A stretch of DNA of 64,000 bases from assembly GCA_900470775.1 (NCBI GenBank), contig UCBZ01000040.1, positions 62,295-126,294 of the forward strand. Direction: 5' to 3'. A program made the position numbers and the translations under genes. A model generated the notes under the pieces. That model ran no database searches. It was not told the origin of the DNA and saw only the letters and a program-made list of their open reading frames with translations. Of this stretch, positions 53,321 to 60,797 are shown piece by piece. Within the stretch, counting starts at the first letter, position 1. Each line of letters begins with the position of its first letter. This DNA comes from Hyphomicrobiales bacterium (GTDB taxonomy: Bacteria; Pseudomonadota; Alphaproteobacteria; Rhizobiales; Beijerinckiaceae).

Positions 53321-54175
53321 ATGAACATGAACGGGCTGGGCGTGACAGGATTTGGCCTTGTGGGACTCCTTGCCGTTGCGGCGGTGTCGGCGATCGGCCC
53401 GGCCATGGCCCAGCCGCAAGCCACGGGCCGCGTCGTGCTTGTGCCGCACCGCGCCGTCTATGACCTGGTGCTCGACGGCGGCAAGGCCGCCAAGAATGTC
53501 GAGTCGGCCCGCGGCCGCATCGCCTATGACTTCACCGGCGATGCCTGCGAGGGCTACGCCCTGTCGTTCCGGCAGGTCACGCAGCTCCAGAGCGGCGAGA
53601 GCGGGCCGCGCACCATCGATGCGCGCACGACCAGCTTCGAGGCCGGCGATGGCGCGAGCTACCGCTTCAAGACCGAAAGCTCGGCCAGCGGCGCACCGAC
53701 CGAGACGGTCGATGGCCTCGCCAGCAAGAGCGGCGATGGCTACGAGGTCAAGTTGAGCACGCCGAAGGCCGAGACCCATCGCGAACCGCTCGCGGCGCTG
53801 TTTCCCAACGCCCAGATGAAGGCGGTGATCCAGGCCGCCCGCGCCGGCCAGAACACGCTGAACGTCAGGCTCTATGACGGCGCCAATGGCGGCAAGGACC
53901 TCTACGAGACGCTCTCCGTGATCGGCCGGAAGGTCGAGGCCAAGCCGGCCGAGTCCCCCCTGCAGCGGCCCGAATTCGAGAATCTGGCGCGCTGGCCGGT
54001 GACGATGTCGTATTTCAAGGTCGGATCGGGTGAGGCGACGCCGTCCTACACCATCTCCTTCGAGCTCTACGAGAATGGCGTCACCGGCGCCGTCAGGCTT
54101 GACTATGGCAGCTTCGCCCTGCTCGGCACGCTCACGCGTCTGGATCTTCTGCCTCAGGCCGAGTGCGGGAAGTAG
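53321..54175 (+). CDS. eipB: EipB-family (DUF1849) cell-envelope integrity protein
   Basis: A 284-residue periplasmic protein with a Sec signal (residues 1-30, ending AMAQ). The mature part starts [15 protein letters not shown], the signature of the EipB family, which adopts a beta-spiral fold. The Cys in [13 protein letters not shown] and the last-residue region QAECGK are positioned as the conserved disulfide pair of EipB. It helps maintain envelope integrity in Brucella. In-frame ATGs at 53321 and 53327 are both possible. The 3' end overlaps dinB on the opposite strand by 44 bases. Confidence 0.92.
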   Translation: MNMNGLGVTGFGLVGLLAVAAVSAIGPAMAQPQATGRVVLVPHRAVYDLVLDGGKAAKNVESARGRIAYDFTGDACEGYALSFRQVTQLQSGESGPRTIDARTTSFEAGDGASYRFKTESSASGAPTETVDGLASKSGDGYEVKLSTPKAETHREPLAALFPNAQMKAVIQAARAGQNTLNVRLYDGANGGKDLYETLSVIGRKVEAKPAESPLQRPEFENLARWPVTMSYFKVGSGEATPSYTISFELYENGVTGAVRLDYGSFALLGTLTRLDLLPQAECGK

Positions 54176-55505
54176 CCGAGCCGCTGCCGGCCCGCTGGGG
54201 CAGGCGCAGGCTGAGCCCCTTGCCGATCGCGGCATCGCCGAAGCGGGCGCGCAAGCTGTCAAGCGCGCCCTCCATCGCCTTGAGCCGCGGCGTCGCGACA
54301 TCGGCAAGGTCGCCATGGTCGGCGTCCTCGGGACCGGTCAGGTCGCTCGCGCCGATGCCGATCAGCCGGTAGCGCGGCCCGTTGCATTCGCGCTTGAGCA
54401 ATTCGCGCCCGGCCGCGAACAGGCGCGCTGCAAGCTGCGTCGGCTCCGGCAGGCGGCTGGCGCGGGTGATCGAGTGGAAATCCGCTGTCTTCAGCTTCAG
54501 GGTGATGGTTCGCCCCGCAAGCTCCTGGTGTTTCAGCCGTTTCGAGGTCTTCTCGCAGAGCCGCCAGAGCACCGGCTCAAGCTCGTCGAAGCGCGACAGA
54601 TCGACGTCGAGCGTGGTCTCGCTGGATACGCTCTTGGTCTCACGGTCGGGAGTGACCCGACGCGTGTCGATGCCGTTGGCGAGGTTCTTCAGCCGCGGAC
54701 CATCCTTGCCGGCCAGCCGGAACAGCTTGTCGACATCAGCCTCGCGCAGGTCGCCGATCAGCCGGAAGCCGGCCTCGGCGAGCTTCGCGGCGCTCGCCTG
54801 TCCGATGCCGGGAATCAGCCCGACCGGCTTTCCCGCCAGAAACGCCACGGCCTCCGCCCGGCCGATGACGGAGAAGCCGCGCGGCTTGTCCATGTCGGAC
54901 GCGACCTTCGCCAGAAACTTGGCATAGGACAGGCCCACTGACACCGTGATTCCGATTTCCGTCTCGATCCGCTTGGCGAAGCGCGCCAGCGTCACGGCCG
55001 GGCTGGCATGGTGCAGCAATTCCGTGCCGGCGAGGTCGAGGAAGGCCTCGTCGATCGAGATCGGCTCGACCAGCGGCGTCAGCTCCTGCATCAATCGGCG
55101 CACCTGCCGGCCGACCGCGACATATTTCGCCATGTCGGGCTTGACCACGATCGCCTCCGGGCAGGCCTTGAGCGCCTTGAACATCGGCATGGCCGAGCGC
55201 ACGCCATAGGTCCGGGCGATGTAGCAGGCGGTCGAGACGACGCCGCGCTTGCCGCCGCCGATGATCACCGGCTTGTCGAGCAGGGACGGATCGTCCCGCT
55301 TCTCGATCGCCGCATAGAAGGCGTCGCAATCGATATGGGCCAGGCTCAACGCGTCGCGCTCGGAGTGGCGCAGCAGGCGCGGCGAGCCGCAGGCCGGGCA
55401 ACGCCGTGGTTCGGAGGCGCTGCCGTCATGGTCGCTCAGGCAGTCGCGGCACAGGACCCGCCGCACCACGGCGGGTAGAGCTGTCGCGGGGACAAGGTCG
55501 CTCAA
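54132..55505 (-). CDS. dinB: DNA polymerase IV (DinB) with N-terminal zinc-ribbon-like extension
   Basis: A 457-residue Y-family polymerase for translesion synthesis. The catalytic blocks are [21 protein letters not shown] (near residues 55-75), [20 protein letters not shown] and [13 protein letters not shown] (near 147). The little-finger region follows. About 50 residues precede the usual start and carry two CxxC pairs (CRDC near 19-22 and CPAC near 36-39), which looks like a zinc ribbon. The start is the ATG at 55505, overlapping the DUF3572 gene as ATGA. The convergent 3' overlap with eipB is unusual. Confidence 0.94.
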   Translation of the reverse strand: MSDLVPATALPAVVRRVLCRDCLSDHDGSASEPRRCPACGSPRLLRHSERDALSLAHIDCDAFYAAIEKRDDPSLLDKPVIIGGGKRGVVSTACYIARTYGVRSAMPMFKALKACPEAIVVKPDMAKYVAVGRQVRRLMQELTPLVEPISIDEAFLDLAGTELLHHASPAVTLARFAKRIETEIGITVSVGLSYAKFLAKVASDMDKPRGFSVIGRAEAVAFLAGKPVGLIPGIGQASAAKLAEAGFRLIGDLREADVDKLFRLAGKDGPRLKNLANGIDTRRVTPDRETKSVSSETTLDVDLSRFDELEPVLWRLCEKTSKRLKHQELAGRTITLKLKTADFHSITRASRLPEPTQLAARLFAAGRELLKRECNGPRYRLIGIGASDLTGPEDADHGDLADVATPRLKAMEGALDSLRARFGDAAIGKGLSLRLPQRAGSGSATSRTRPEAEDPDA

Positions 55506-55792
55506 GACGGCTCGCCGGGGGGCTGCCCGCTGAGCCGCTCGCGGGCCTGCGCCACCGCCTCCGGACTCACGCCCAGATTTCCGGCAAACTCCAGCAGAAG
55601 CGAATCGCTGCCGCTGATATGGTCGAGAACTGCGGCGAGGAAGCCCGGGTCGCTCGCTGCGGCCCGCAGCGTCGCGGGGCCGAGCCCTGTCGTCGCCAGG
55701 AACGGCTCGAGCCGCTCCGGCTCAGCCGCGAGGAAGCCCAGCGCCCGCAAAGCCAGCGTTTCGGCGTCCTCCATGCTGGGCGGTCGAGCCAT
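55502..55792 (-). CDS. DUF3572-family protein
   Basis: A 96-residue helical protein matching the DUF3572 pattern ([33 protein letters not shown], later [22 protein letters not shown]). Its function is unknown. It is coupled to dinB by ATGA overlap, an arrangement I would expect in many Hyphomicrobiales, and is divergent from divK. Confidence 0.82.
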   Translation of the reverse strand: MARPPSMEDAETLALRALGFLAAEPERLEPFLATTGLGPATLRAAASDPGFLAAVLDHISGSDSLLLEFAGNLGVSPEAVAQARERLSGQPPGEPS

Positions 55793-55949
55793 GGCGTCGG
55801 GTGCTCCATCGTTCGCGTATTGGGCGAGTCGCGTATCAGGTTTGCGTTTCGTCAACGGCTCGCATGCTAGAGCATCATTGAACGAGGCCGCCAGCTTGGA
55901 CAATCCGGATCGATCCGGCATGTCCGTGGCGCAAATGAAGGGCGGCATC

Positions 55950-56318
55950 ATGAAGACGGTTCTGATCGTCGAGGATAACGAGCTCAACATGAAGCTCTTC
56001 AACGACCTGCTCGAAGCGCATGGCTACGCCACGCTGAAGACCGCGGACGGCATCGAGGCGATCGAGCTGGCGCGCGCGCATCATCCCGATCTGATCCTGA
56101 TGGACATCCAGTTGCCCGAGGTTTCGGGGCTCGAGGTCACCAAATGGATCAAGGAGGACGATACGCTCAAGTCGATTCCCGTCATCGCGGTCACGGCCTT
56201 CGCGATGAAGGGCGACGAGGAGCGGATTCGCGAGGGCGGCTGCGAGGCCTATCTTTCGAAGCCGATCTCGGTCGCGAAGTTCCTGGAGACCGTCCGCGCC
56301 TATGCCGGCACAGCCTGA
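55950..56318 (+). CDS. divK: Single-domain response regulator DivK
   Basis: A 122-residue receiver protein almost superimposable on Caulobacter DivK. It has the acidic pair in [14 protein letters not shown] (near 6-19), the phospho-Asp in [19 protein letters not shown] (Asp near 53), the Thr in [19 protein letters not shown], and the Lys in [13 protein letters not shown]. It acts in the CtrA cell-cycle phosphorelay. The ATG at 55950 follows AAGGGCGG; upstream ATGs are not conserved. It lies 18 bases before pleD. Confidence 0.97.
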   Translation: MKTVLIVEDNELNMKLFNDLLEAHGYATLKTADGIEAIELARAHHPDLILMDIQLPEVSGLEVTKWIKEDDTLKSIPVIAVTAFAMKGDEERIREGGCEAYLSKPISVAKFLETVRAYAGTA

Positions 56319-56336
56319 GCCTCTGAAAGTAAACCC

Positions 56337-57713
56337 ATGTCAGCGCGCGTTCTTGTCGTCGACGACATCGTCACCAACGTAAAGCTTCTGGAAGCGAAGC
56401 TTTCGGCTGAGTATTTCGACGTCGAGACCGCGCTCAACGGGCCCGACGCCCTGGCGATCTGCGAGCGCGGCGAGACCGACATCGTCCTGCTCGACGTGAT
56501 GATGCCTGGCATGAACGGCTTCGAGGTCTGCCGCCGCCTCAAGAACGCGGCGACGACCGCACATATTCCGGTCGTGATGGTGACCGCGCTCGACCAGCCG
56601 GGCGACCGGCTGAAAGGGCTCGACGCCGGCGCCGACGATTTCCTGACCAAGCCGCTCGACGACACTGCGCTGTTTGCCCGCGTGCGCAGCCTGGTCCGGC
56701 TGAAATCGATGACCGACGAGCTGCGCAACCGCGCGCTGGCCTCGCGTCGGCTCGGCATCGCCGATCCGCTGGCCGCTGCGGCCCTGGAAACCGGGCTGAA
56801 CGGCCGCATCCTGCTGGTCGAGGACCGGCCGAGGGTGAGCGAACGCCTGGAAACCGCGCTGTCGGCCTTCCATGTGGTCGAGATCGAGCCTGACCCGCAG
56901 CAGGCGCTTTTGCGCGCCGTCGAGGGCGAATTCGACAGCGTCGTCGTCAGCCTCGATCTGAACGGCTATGACGGGCTGCGCCTGTGCAGCCAGCTTCGTT
57001 CGCTGGAGCGCACCCGCAATGTCTCCGTCCTGATGATGGGCGAGGCCGAGGATCGCACCCGCATCCTGCGCGGTCTCGAGATCGGCGCGCATGATTTCCT
57101 GATCCGGCCGATCGATCGCAACGAACTGGTGGCCCGCGTCCGCACGCAGGTCCGCCGCAAGCGCTTCACCGAGAAGCTGCGCGACAGCGTGCAGTCCTCG
57201 ATGGAGATGGCCGTGATGGACCAGCTCACCGGTCTGCATAATCGCCGCTACATGGATACCCGCATGGCGTCGATGTTCGATGAATCGGCGCTGCGGGCGC
57301 GGTCTCTGGCCTTGCTCGTCCTCGACATCGACCGCTTCAAATCCGTCAACGACAGCTGGGGCCACGATGCGGGCGACGAGGTCCTGCGCGAATTCGCCGA
57401 CCGGGTCCGCGCCTGCACGCGCGGCATCGATCTCGTCGCCCGGATGGGCGGCGAGGAGATCGTCGTGGTGCTGCCCGATACGGCGCTCGATGCCGCCTAT
57501 GCCGTCGCCGAACGCATCCGCGAACGCGTCGAGGCCGATCCCTTCGGCATCCAGGGCAATGCGCGTACGATCCCCGTGACGGTTTCCATCGGCGTCTCGA
57601 GCCGCCGCGCCGGCGACGTCTCGCCCGCCGAGATCATGAAGCGTGCCGATGACGCGCTGTACCGGGCCAAGGCGAGCGGCCGCAACCGCGTCATCGCTGC
57701 CAACGCGGCCTGA
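56337..57713 (+). CDS. pleD: Response regulator and diguanylate cyclase PleD
   Basis: A 458-residue protein with domain order REC (1-120, phospho-Asp in DIVLLDVMMPGMNGFEVC), a degenerate REC (about 155-275) and GGDEF (about 290-455). The active site is MGGEEIVVVLP, and RGID five residues before it is the RxxD inhibitory site for c-di-GMP. It synthesises c-di-GMP at the developing pole in Caulobacter. It is probably co-transcribed with divK. Confidence 0.97.
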   Translation: MSARVLVVDDIVTNVKLLEAKLSAEYFDVETALNGPDALAICERGETDIVLLDVMMPGMNGFEVCRRLKNAATTAHIPVVMVTALDQPGDRLKGLDAGADDFLTKPLDDTALFARVRSLVRLKSMTDELRNRALASRRLGIADPLAAAALETGLNGRILLVEDRPRVSERLETALSAFHVVEIEPDPQQALLRAVEGEFDSVVVSLDLNGYDGLRLCSQLRSLERTRNVSVLMMGEAEDRTRILRGLEIGAHDFLIRPIDRNELVARVRTQVRRKRFTEKLRDSVQSSMEMAVMDQLTGLHNRRYMDTRMASMFDESALRARSLALLVLDIDRFKSVNDSWGHDAGDEVLREFADRVRACTRGIDLVARMGGEEIVVVLPDTALDAAYAVAERIRERVEADPFGIQGNARTIPVTVSIGVSSRRAGDVSPAEIMKRADDALYRAKASGRNRVIAANAA

Positions 57714-58017
57714 CGCCGAACGCTGCTCAAACCCGAGTTCTGCTCGCGCGCAAGCATCGACTGGTTACGCGGTAAGGTTAAGCATCGATGAACATTGGTG
57801 AATCGATGGTATTCGATTGATTCGGCTGCGCCCGGCTGCAAGGGTCTTTGTGACGCAGCGATATTTCCGCTGCCTCGCGACGCCCCTCGGGTGCTCAGGT
57901 CCGCCGCATCTCCTGGGAAACCGGAGGGCTCGGCCGGTCGGTTGCGGATAGTCTGGCCTCCTCAGAACCGCCGCCGGCCGGCCACCTCTCACATGCTACG
58001 TGTCACGTGCCCACTTC
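57714..58017. other. Intergenic gap without a recognised gene
   Basis: 304 bases between pleD and a small leftward gene. It includes an AT-richer patch at about 57765-57825 with two inverted ATCGAT copies, and otherwise ordinary GC-rich sequence. No terminator, RNA gene or conserved frame was recognised. Confidence 0.55.
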
Positions 58018-58164
58018 TCAGCCCTGGAAATAGCGCGAGAGCAGGGCCGGCAGCCCGTAACCGATGGCGCCGAAGACCGCCAGAATTCCAACCAGCAGCA
58101 GGGCAGCGCCGACGCGATTGCCCAGGAAGCGCGACGAGTCGATCTCGACGATCAGCTTCAGCAT
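58018..58164 (-). CDS. Small membrane protein, 48 residues
   Basis: A 48-residue protein with one long hydrophobic helix (VGAALLLVGILAVFGAIGYG) after a short amphipathic start (MLKLIVEIDSSRFLG). GAGGCGC lies just before the ATG at 58164. The pattern is that of a single-pass inner-membrane peptide. The family is not recognised. Confidence 0.55.
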   Translation of the reverse strand: MLKLIVEIDSSRFLGNRVGAALLLVGILAVFGAIGYGLPALLSRYFQG

Positions 58165-58592
58165 GCGCCTCAGCGGCCCATGTGAGCCGCTATGATGGGT
58201 GGGCTTCCGGTCGCCGATGGTCACTGCGATGGGTTCCGAAGGTGTTGGGCCGAGGAGGGCGGTTAAGACGAGGGGTAGGTCAAGGCATGGGCCGGCGCGC
58301 GAGCGTTCTGGCAATGCAACGAGGCGACCATACTTCCGCGCAACTGGTCACAACTGGTCAGGACCGGCTCGTAATTCAAGTTTGGCATCGATATCCGCGC
58401 GCGAGAGTGACATATTCGCCGCATTCGCCGGAAAATCCGCCGGCCTGGCACGAGCCGGCGGCGTCGTTCCATGTTGCGATGCAGCATGTCTATCCCCGCC
58501 CCCCGGTATTGCATGATATCCTGATGACGATTCGCACCCTGCTTGTGGATGCGAAGATGCTGGCCTGACATCCTCAATCACTGGAGCGACCC
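58165..58592. other. Intergenic gap without a recognised gene
   Basis: 428 bases without a convincing gene. Frames on both strands lack ribosome-binding sites and homology. A short direct repeat (two copies of AACTGGTCA, about 58341-58360) is the only structure noticed. It may hold divergent promoters for the flanking small genes. Confidence 0.55.
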
Positions 58593-58919
58593 ATGCGTAT
58601 TTTCGCATTGGCGCTCTGCCTCACGGCATCACCGTGGGGTGGAGGGCTTGTCTACGCGCATAGTTGGTACCCCTATGACTGCTGCAGCGACCGCGATTGC
58701 TGGCCCATGGGGCTGGACGTCGACGCAAGAGAGCCTGATCCGCGCATCGTGCCCGGCGGCTACCTGACCCATGACGGACATTTCGTCCCCGAAAAGGCGA
58801 CGCGCGTCTCCAGGGACGGGCGTTTTCACATCTGCCGCAGCGGGGGAACGCTGACCGGCACGGTGATCGCGCCGTCGCAGAGACCGTTCTGCCTGTTCGT
58901 GCCGAAGCCGTCCTACTAA
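58593..58919 (+). CDS. Small secreted protein of unknown function (CCSDRDC motif)
   Basis: A 108-residue protein with a Sec signal (residues 1-22, ending VYAHS). Immediately after it comes HSWYPYDCCSDRDCWP, a Cys-rich motif, and later Cys residues near 81 and 100 suggest two disulfides or a metal site. GGAG lies seven bases before the ATG at 58593. The HSWYP-CC pattern is seen in small secreted proteins of this bacterial order, function unknown. Confidence 0.78.
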   Translation: MRIFALALCLTASPWGGGLVYAHSWYPYDCCSDRDCWPMGLDVDAREPDPRIVPGGYLTHDGHFVPEKATRVSRDGRFHICRSGGTLTGTVIAPSQRPFCLFVPKPSY

Positions 58920-58958
58920 GGCCGCCGGGCCAAAGGCTGTCGGAAGCGCGAGGCGGGC

Positions 58959-59192
58959 CTAGAGACCGGCCGCGCGCCGAAGGGCATCGTTGACGCGATC
59001 CTGCCAGCCGGGGCCTTCGCTCTGGAAGTGTTCGAGAACGTCGCTGTCGATGCGCAGCGACACGAGTTCCCGCGCGCCGGGCACCGCCGGCCGCTTCACG
59101 GCGGGAGGCGCCACCTTCGGCGTGGCTGCGGAGAACAGCGCTTCGGCCTTGTCGCGGGCGCTGACGGGGCGGCGGGTCCGGTCGATGCTCAT
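58959..59192 (-). CDS. BrnA-like antitoxin-family protein (no BrnT neighbour)
   Basis: A 77-residue protein. The C-terminal half (ELVSLRIDSDVLEHFQSEGPGWQDRVNDALRRAAG) fits the ribbon-helix-helix end of BrnA antitoxins, which bind DNA and neutralise the BrnT RNase toxin. The usual BrnT gene immediately upstream is absent: the next gene in that direction is rpmG, preceded by a terminator. The ATG at 59192 is preferred over a longer reading. It may be a solitary DNA-binding regulator or the remnant of a toxin-antitoxin pair. Confidence 0.72.
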   Translation of the reverse strand: MSIDRTRRPVSARDKAEALFSAATPKVAPPAVKRPAVPGARELVSLRIDSDVLEHFQSEGPGWQDRVNDALRRAAGL

Positions 59193-59222
59193 GTCGTCGC
59201 GGTCTTTCCGAGGATGGACAAC

Positions 59223-59250
59223 AAAAAACCGCCCGGGAGAGGGCGGTTTT
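59223..59250 (-). terminator. Rho-independent terminator after rpmG
   Basis: A perfect 10-bp stem (AAAACCGCCC with its complement, six-base loop) followed on the minus strand by six T residues. It lies 34 bases beyond the rpmG stop. Confidence 0.85.
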
Positions 59251-59283
59251 GAATGGCGAGCCAAATCAACAGGCGAAATCGCC

Positions 59284-59451
59284 TTACTTGATTTTGGTTT
59301 CCTTGAACTCGACGTGCTTGCGCGCGACGGGGTCGTACTTCTTCATCGACATCTTCTCCGTCATCGTGCGCGAGTTCTTCTTCGTCACGTAGAAGTAGCC
59401 GGTGTCGGCGGTCGAAAGCAGCTTGATCTTGATGGTCACGGCCTTGGCCAT
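59284..59451 (-). CDS. rpmG: 50S ribosomal protein L33
   Basis: A 55-residue L33 of the zinc-free (C-minus) type: [20 protein letters not shown] starts the protein, followed by [28 protein letters not shown], with no CxxC pairs. It is a component of the 50S subunit near the E site. The short gene is followed by a strong terminator and is downstream of the NUDIX gene in the same direction, 168 bases apart. Confidence 0.97.
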   Translation of the reverse strand: MAKAVTIKIKLLSTADTGYFYVTKKNSRTMTEKMSMKKYDPVARKHVEFKETKIK

Positions 59452-59619
59452 GGGGATATCCTCGAACCATGTGGGGCTGGTGAGGCCCACGGGAAATGAT
59501 AAAGGCCGGGCGAGCCCGGCAAACCGTCGGGCGTCGGAATGCCGCAAAGGCCCGTCGAAGTCAAGAAAGAATGGCGCGGCGCGCTGCGGTTTCGCAGCTT
59601 GGCGCAGTACAGCCCGCCG

Positions 59620-60354
59620 TCAGAGCTCCTCGCGCACGAAGCTGCCCTTCTTCTCCCAGAAGAAGGGGACCGGCAGGTAGGGCGCGAAGCCCCCGGCGAT
59701 GCGGACCTCGACCTCCTGGATGATCACCTTGGTGATGGTCGGCAGGTCGAGCAGCTTGGCTTCCTCGAAATCCACCCAGACCAGATCGATCAGCTCCGAA
59801 TCGGGGCCGACGACATTCTCGATTCGCTTGGTGCTGGCAGAGGCGTCGACCGTGAAGAAGCGCGTGTCGAAGCGCTTCGGCCGGCGCGGAGGCGTGATGG
59901 CGCGGGCCACGAAGGAGACGGCGGAGAGATCCGGGTAGATGCCGTGGCCGGCAAACTCGCTCCAGCTTCCGGCAGGGGGCCTCTCCGGCGCCCCATAGTC
60001 GGGCGAACCGAAGAGCAGACCGGTCTCCTCGAAGGTCTCGCGGATCGCGGCCAAGGCCAGCGCCCGCGCCTTGGAAGAGGTCGGTCGCACGGTGCGCGCG
60101 CAGAGCCTGTCCTCGCAGATCTGCGCGAGTGCGCCGGTCGCCGTCATCCGGCAGTCGCCTGGATCGACGCGGCCGCCGGGGAAGACGTATTTGCCCGGCA
60201 TGAACTTGTGGCCGGGATGGCGCTTGCCCATCAGGATGCGCGGCTTGGCGGCGCTGCGATCCAGGATCATCATCGTCGCGGCATCCCTGGGGCGGATGTT
60301 GCTGGCGACACGGACGCGTTCGGCCTGGGTCAGGGTGACGGCGTGATCGTTCAT
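59620..60354 (-). CDS. NUDIX hydrolase
   Basis: A 244-residue NUDIX-fold protein. The NUDIX box is AAIRETFEETGLLFG near residues 106-120, preceded by YVFPGGRVDPGD. The enzyme hydrolyses nucleotide diphosphates linked to another moiety; the exact substrate is unknown. The ATG at 60354 overlaps the DUF983 stop as ATGA, so it follows DUF983 and rnr on one message. Confidence 0.92.
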   Translation of the reverse strand: MNDHAVTLTQAERVRVASNIRPRDAATMMILDRSAAKPRILMGKRHPGHKFMPGKYVFPGGRVDPGDCRMTATGALAQICEDRLCARTVRPTSSKARALALAAIRETFEETGLLFGSPDYGAPERPPAGSWSEFAGHGIYPDLSAVSFVARAITPPRRPKRFDTRFFTVDASASTKRIENVVGPDSELIDLVWVDFEEAKLLDLPTITKVIIQEVEVRIAGGFAPYLPVPFFWEKKGSFVREEL

Positions 60355-60797
60355 GAGGGACGGACCGTTGGAGGAAGGGGCTGGCGCTCGGCCGCGTCGG
60401 ATACACCGCCGAAGCCATGCATCCGCATCGCCCATTGCAGGCCGATGACGCCGCCCTTGACCGGCTGCATCAGCAGCAGCGACAGGATCACGGTCAGCGC
60501 CGGCCAGATCGCCATATGCAGTCCCATCGACCAGTCGGCATATTTCTCGGCGAGCAGGATGCCACCCACGATGATGTGGCCGACGATGGTGATCACGACA
60601 TAGGGCGGCAGATCGTCGGCGCGTTGATAGTGCATCGGTTCGCCGCAGGCGGCGCAGGTATCGACCGGCTTCAGGAAGTCCCTGAACAGGCGGCCCTGGC
60701 CGCAAGCTGGGCATCGACCCTTCAGGCCGTTGCCGATTGCGCTGCGCCAGTCCCGCTCTGGTGGAGCGCCGGCGGGGGTATGGATCTGGACGGCCAT
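60351..60797 (-). CDS. DUF983-family membrane protein
   Basis: A 148-residue protein with a zinc-ribbon-like start (GRCPACGQGRLF near 28-39 and DTCAACGEPMHY near 46-57) and two hydrophobic helices in the second half. It matches DUF983 proteins usually encoded beside rnr and a NUDIX hydrolase. Its function is unknown. Start and stop overlap both neighbours. Confidence 0.9.
   Translation of the reverse strand: MAVQIHTPAGAPPERDWRSAIGNGLKGRCPACGQGRLFRDFLKPVDTCAACGEPMHYQRADDLPPYVVITIVGHIIVGGILLAEKYADWSMGLHMAIWPALTVILSLLLMQPVKGGVIGLQWAMRMHGFGGVSDAAERQPLPPTVRPS

Noticed and set aside
57795-58568. A 257-codon plus-strand frame after pleD
   Set aside because: Composition is Arg/Pro/Ser-rich as in chance frames of GC-rich DNA, it has no ribosome-binding site or family match, and it crosses a better small gene on the other strand.
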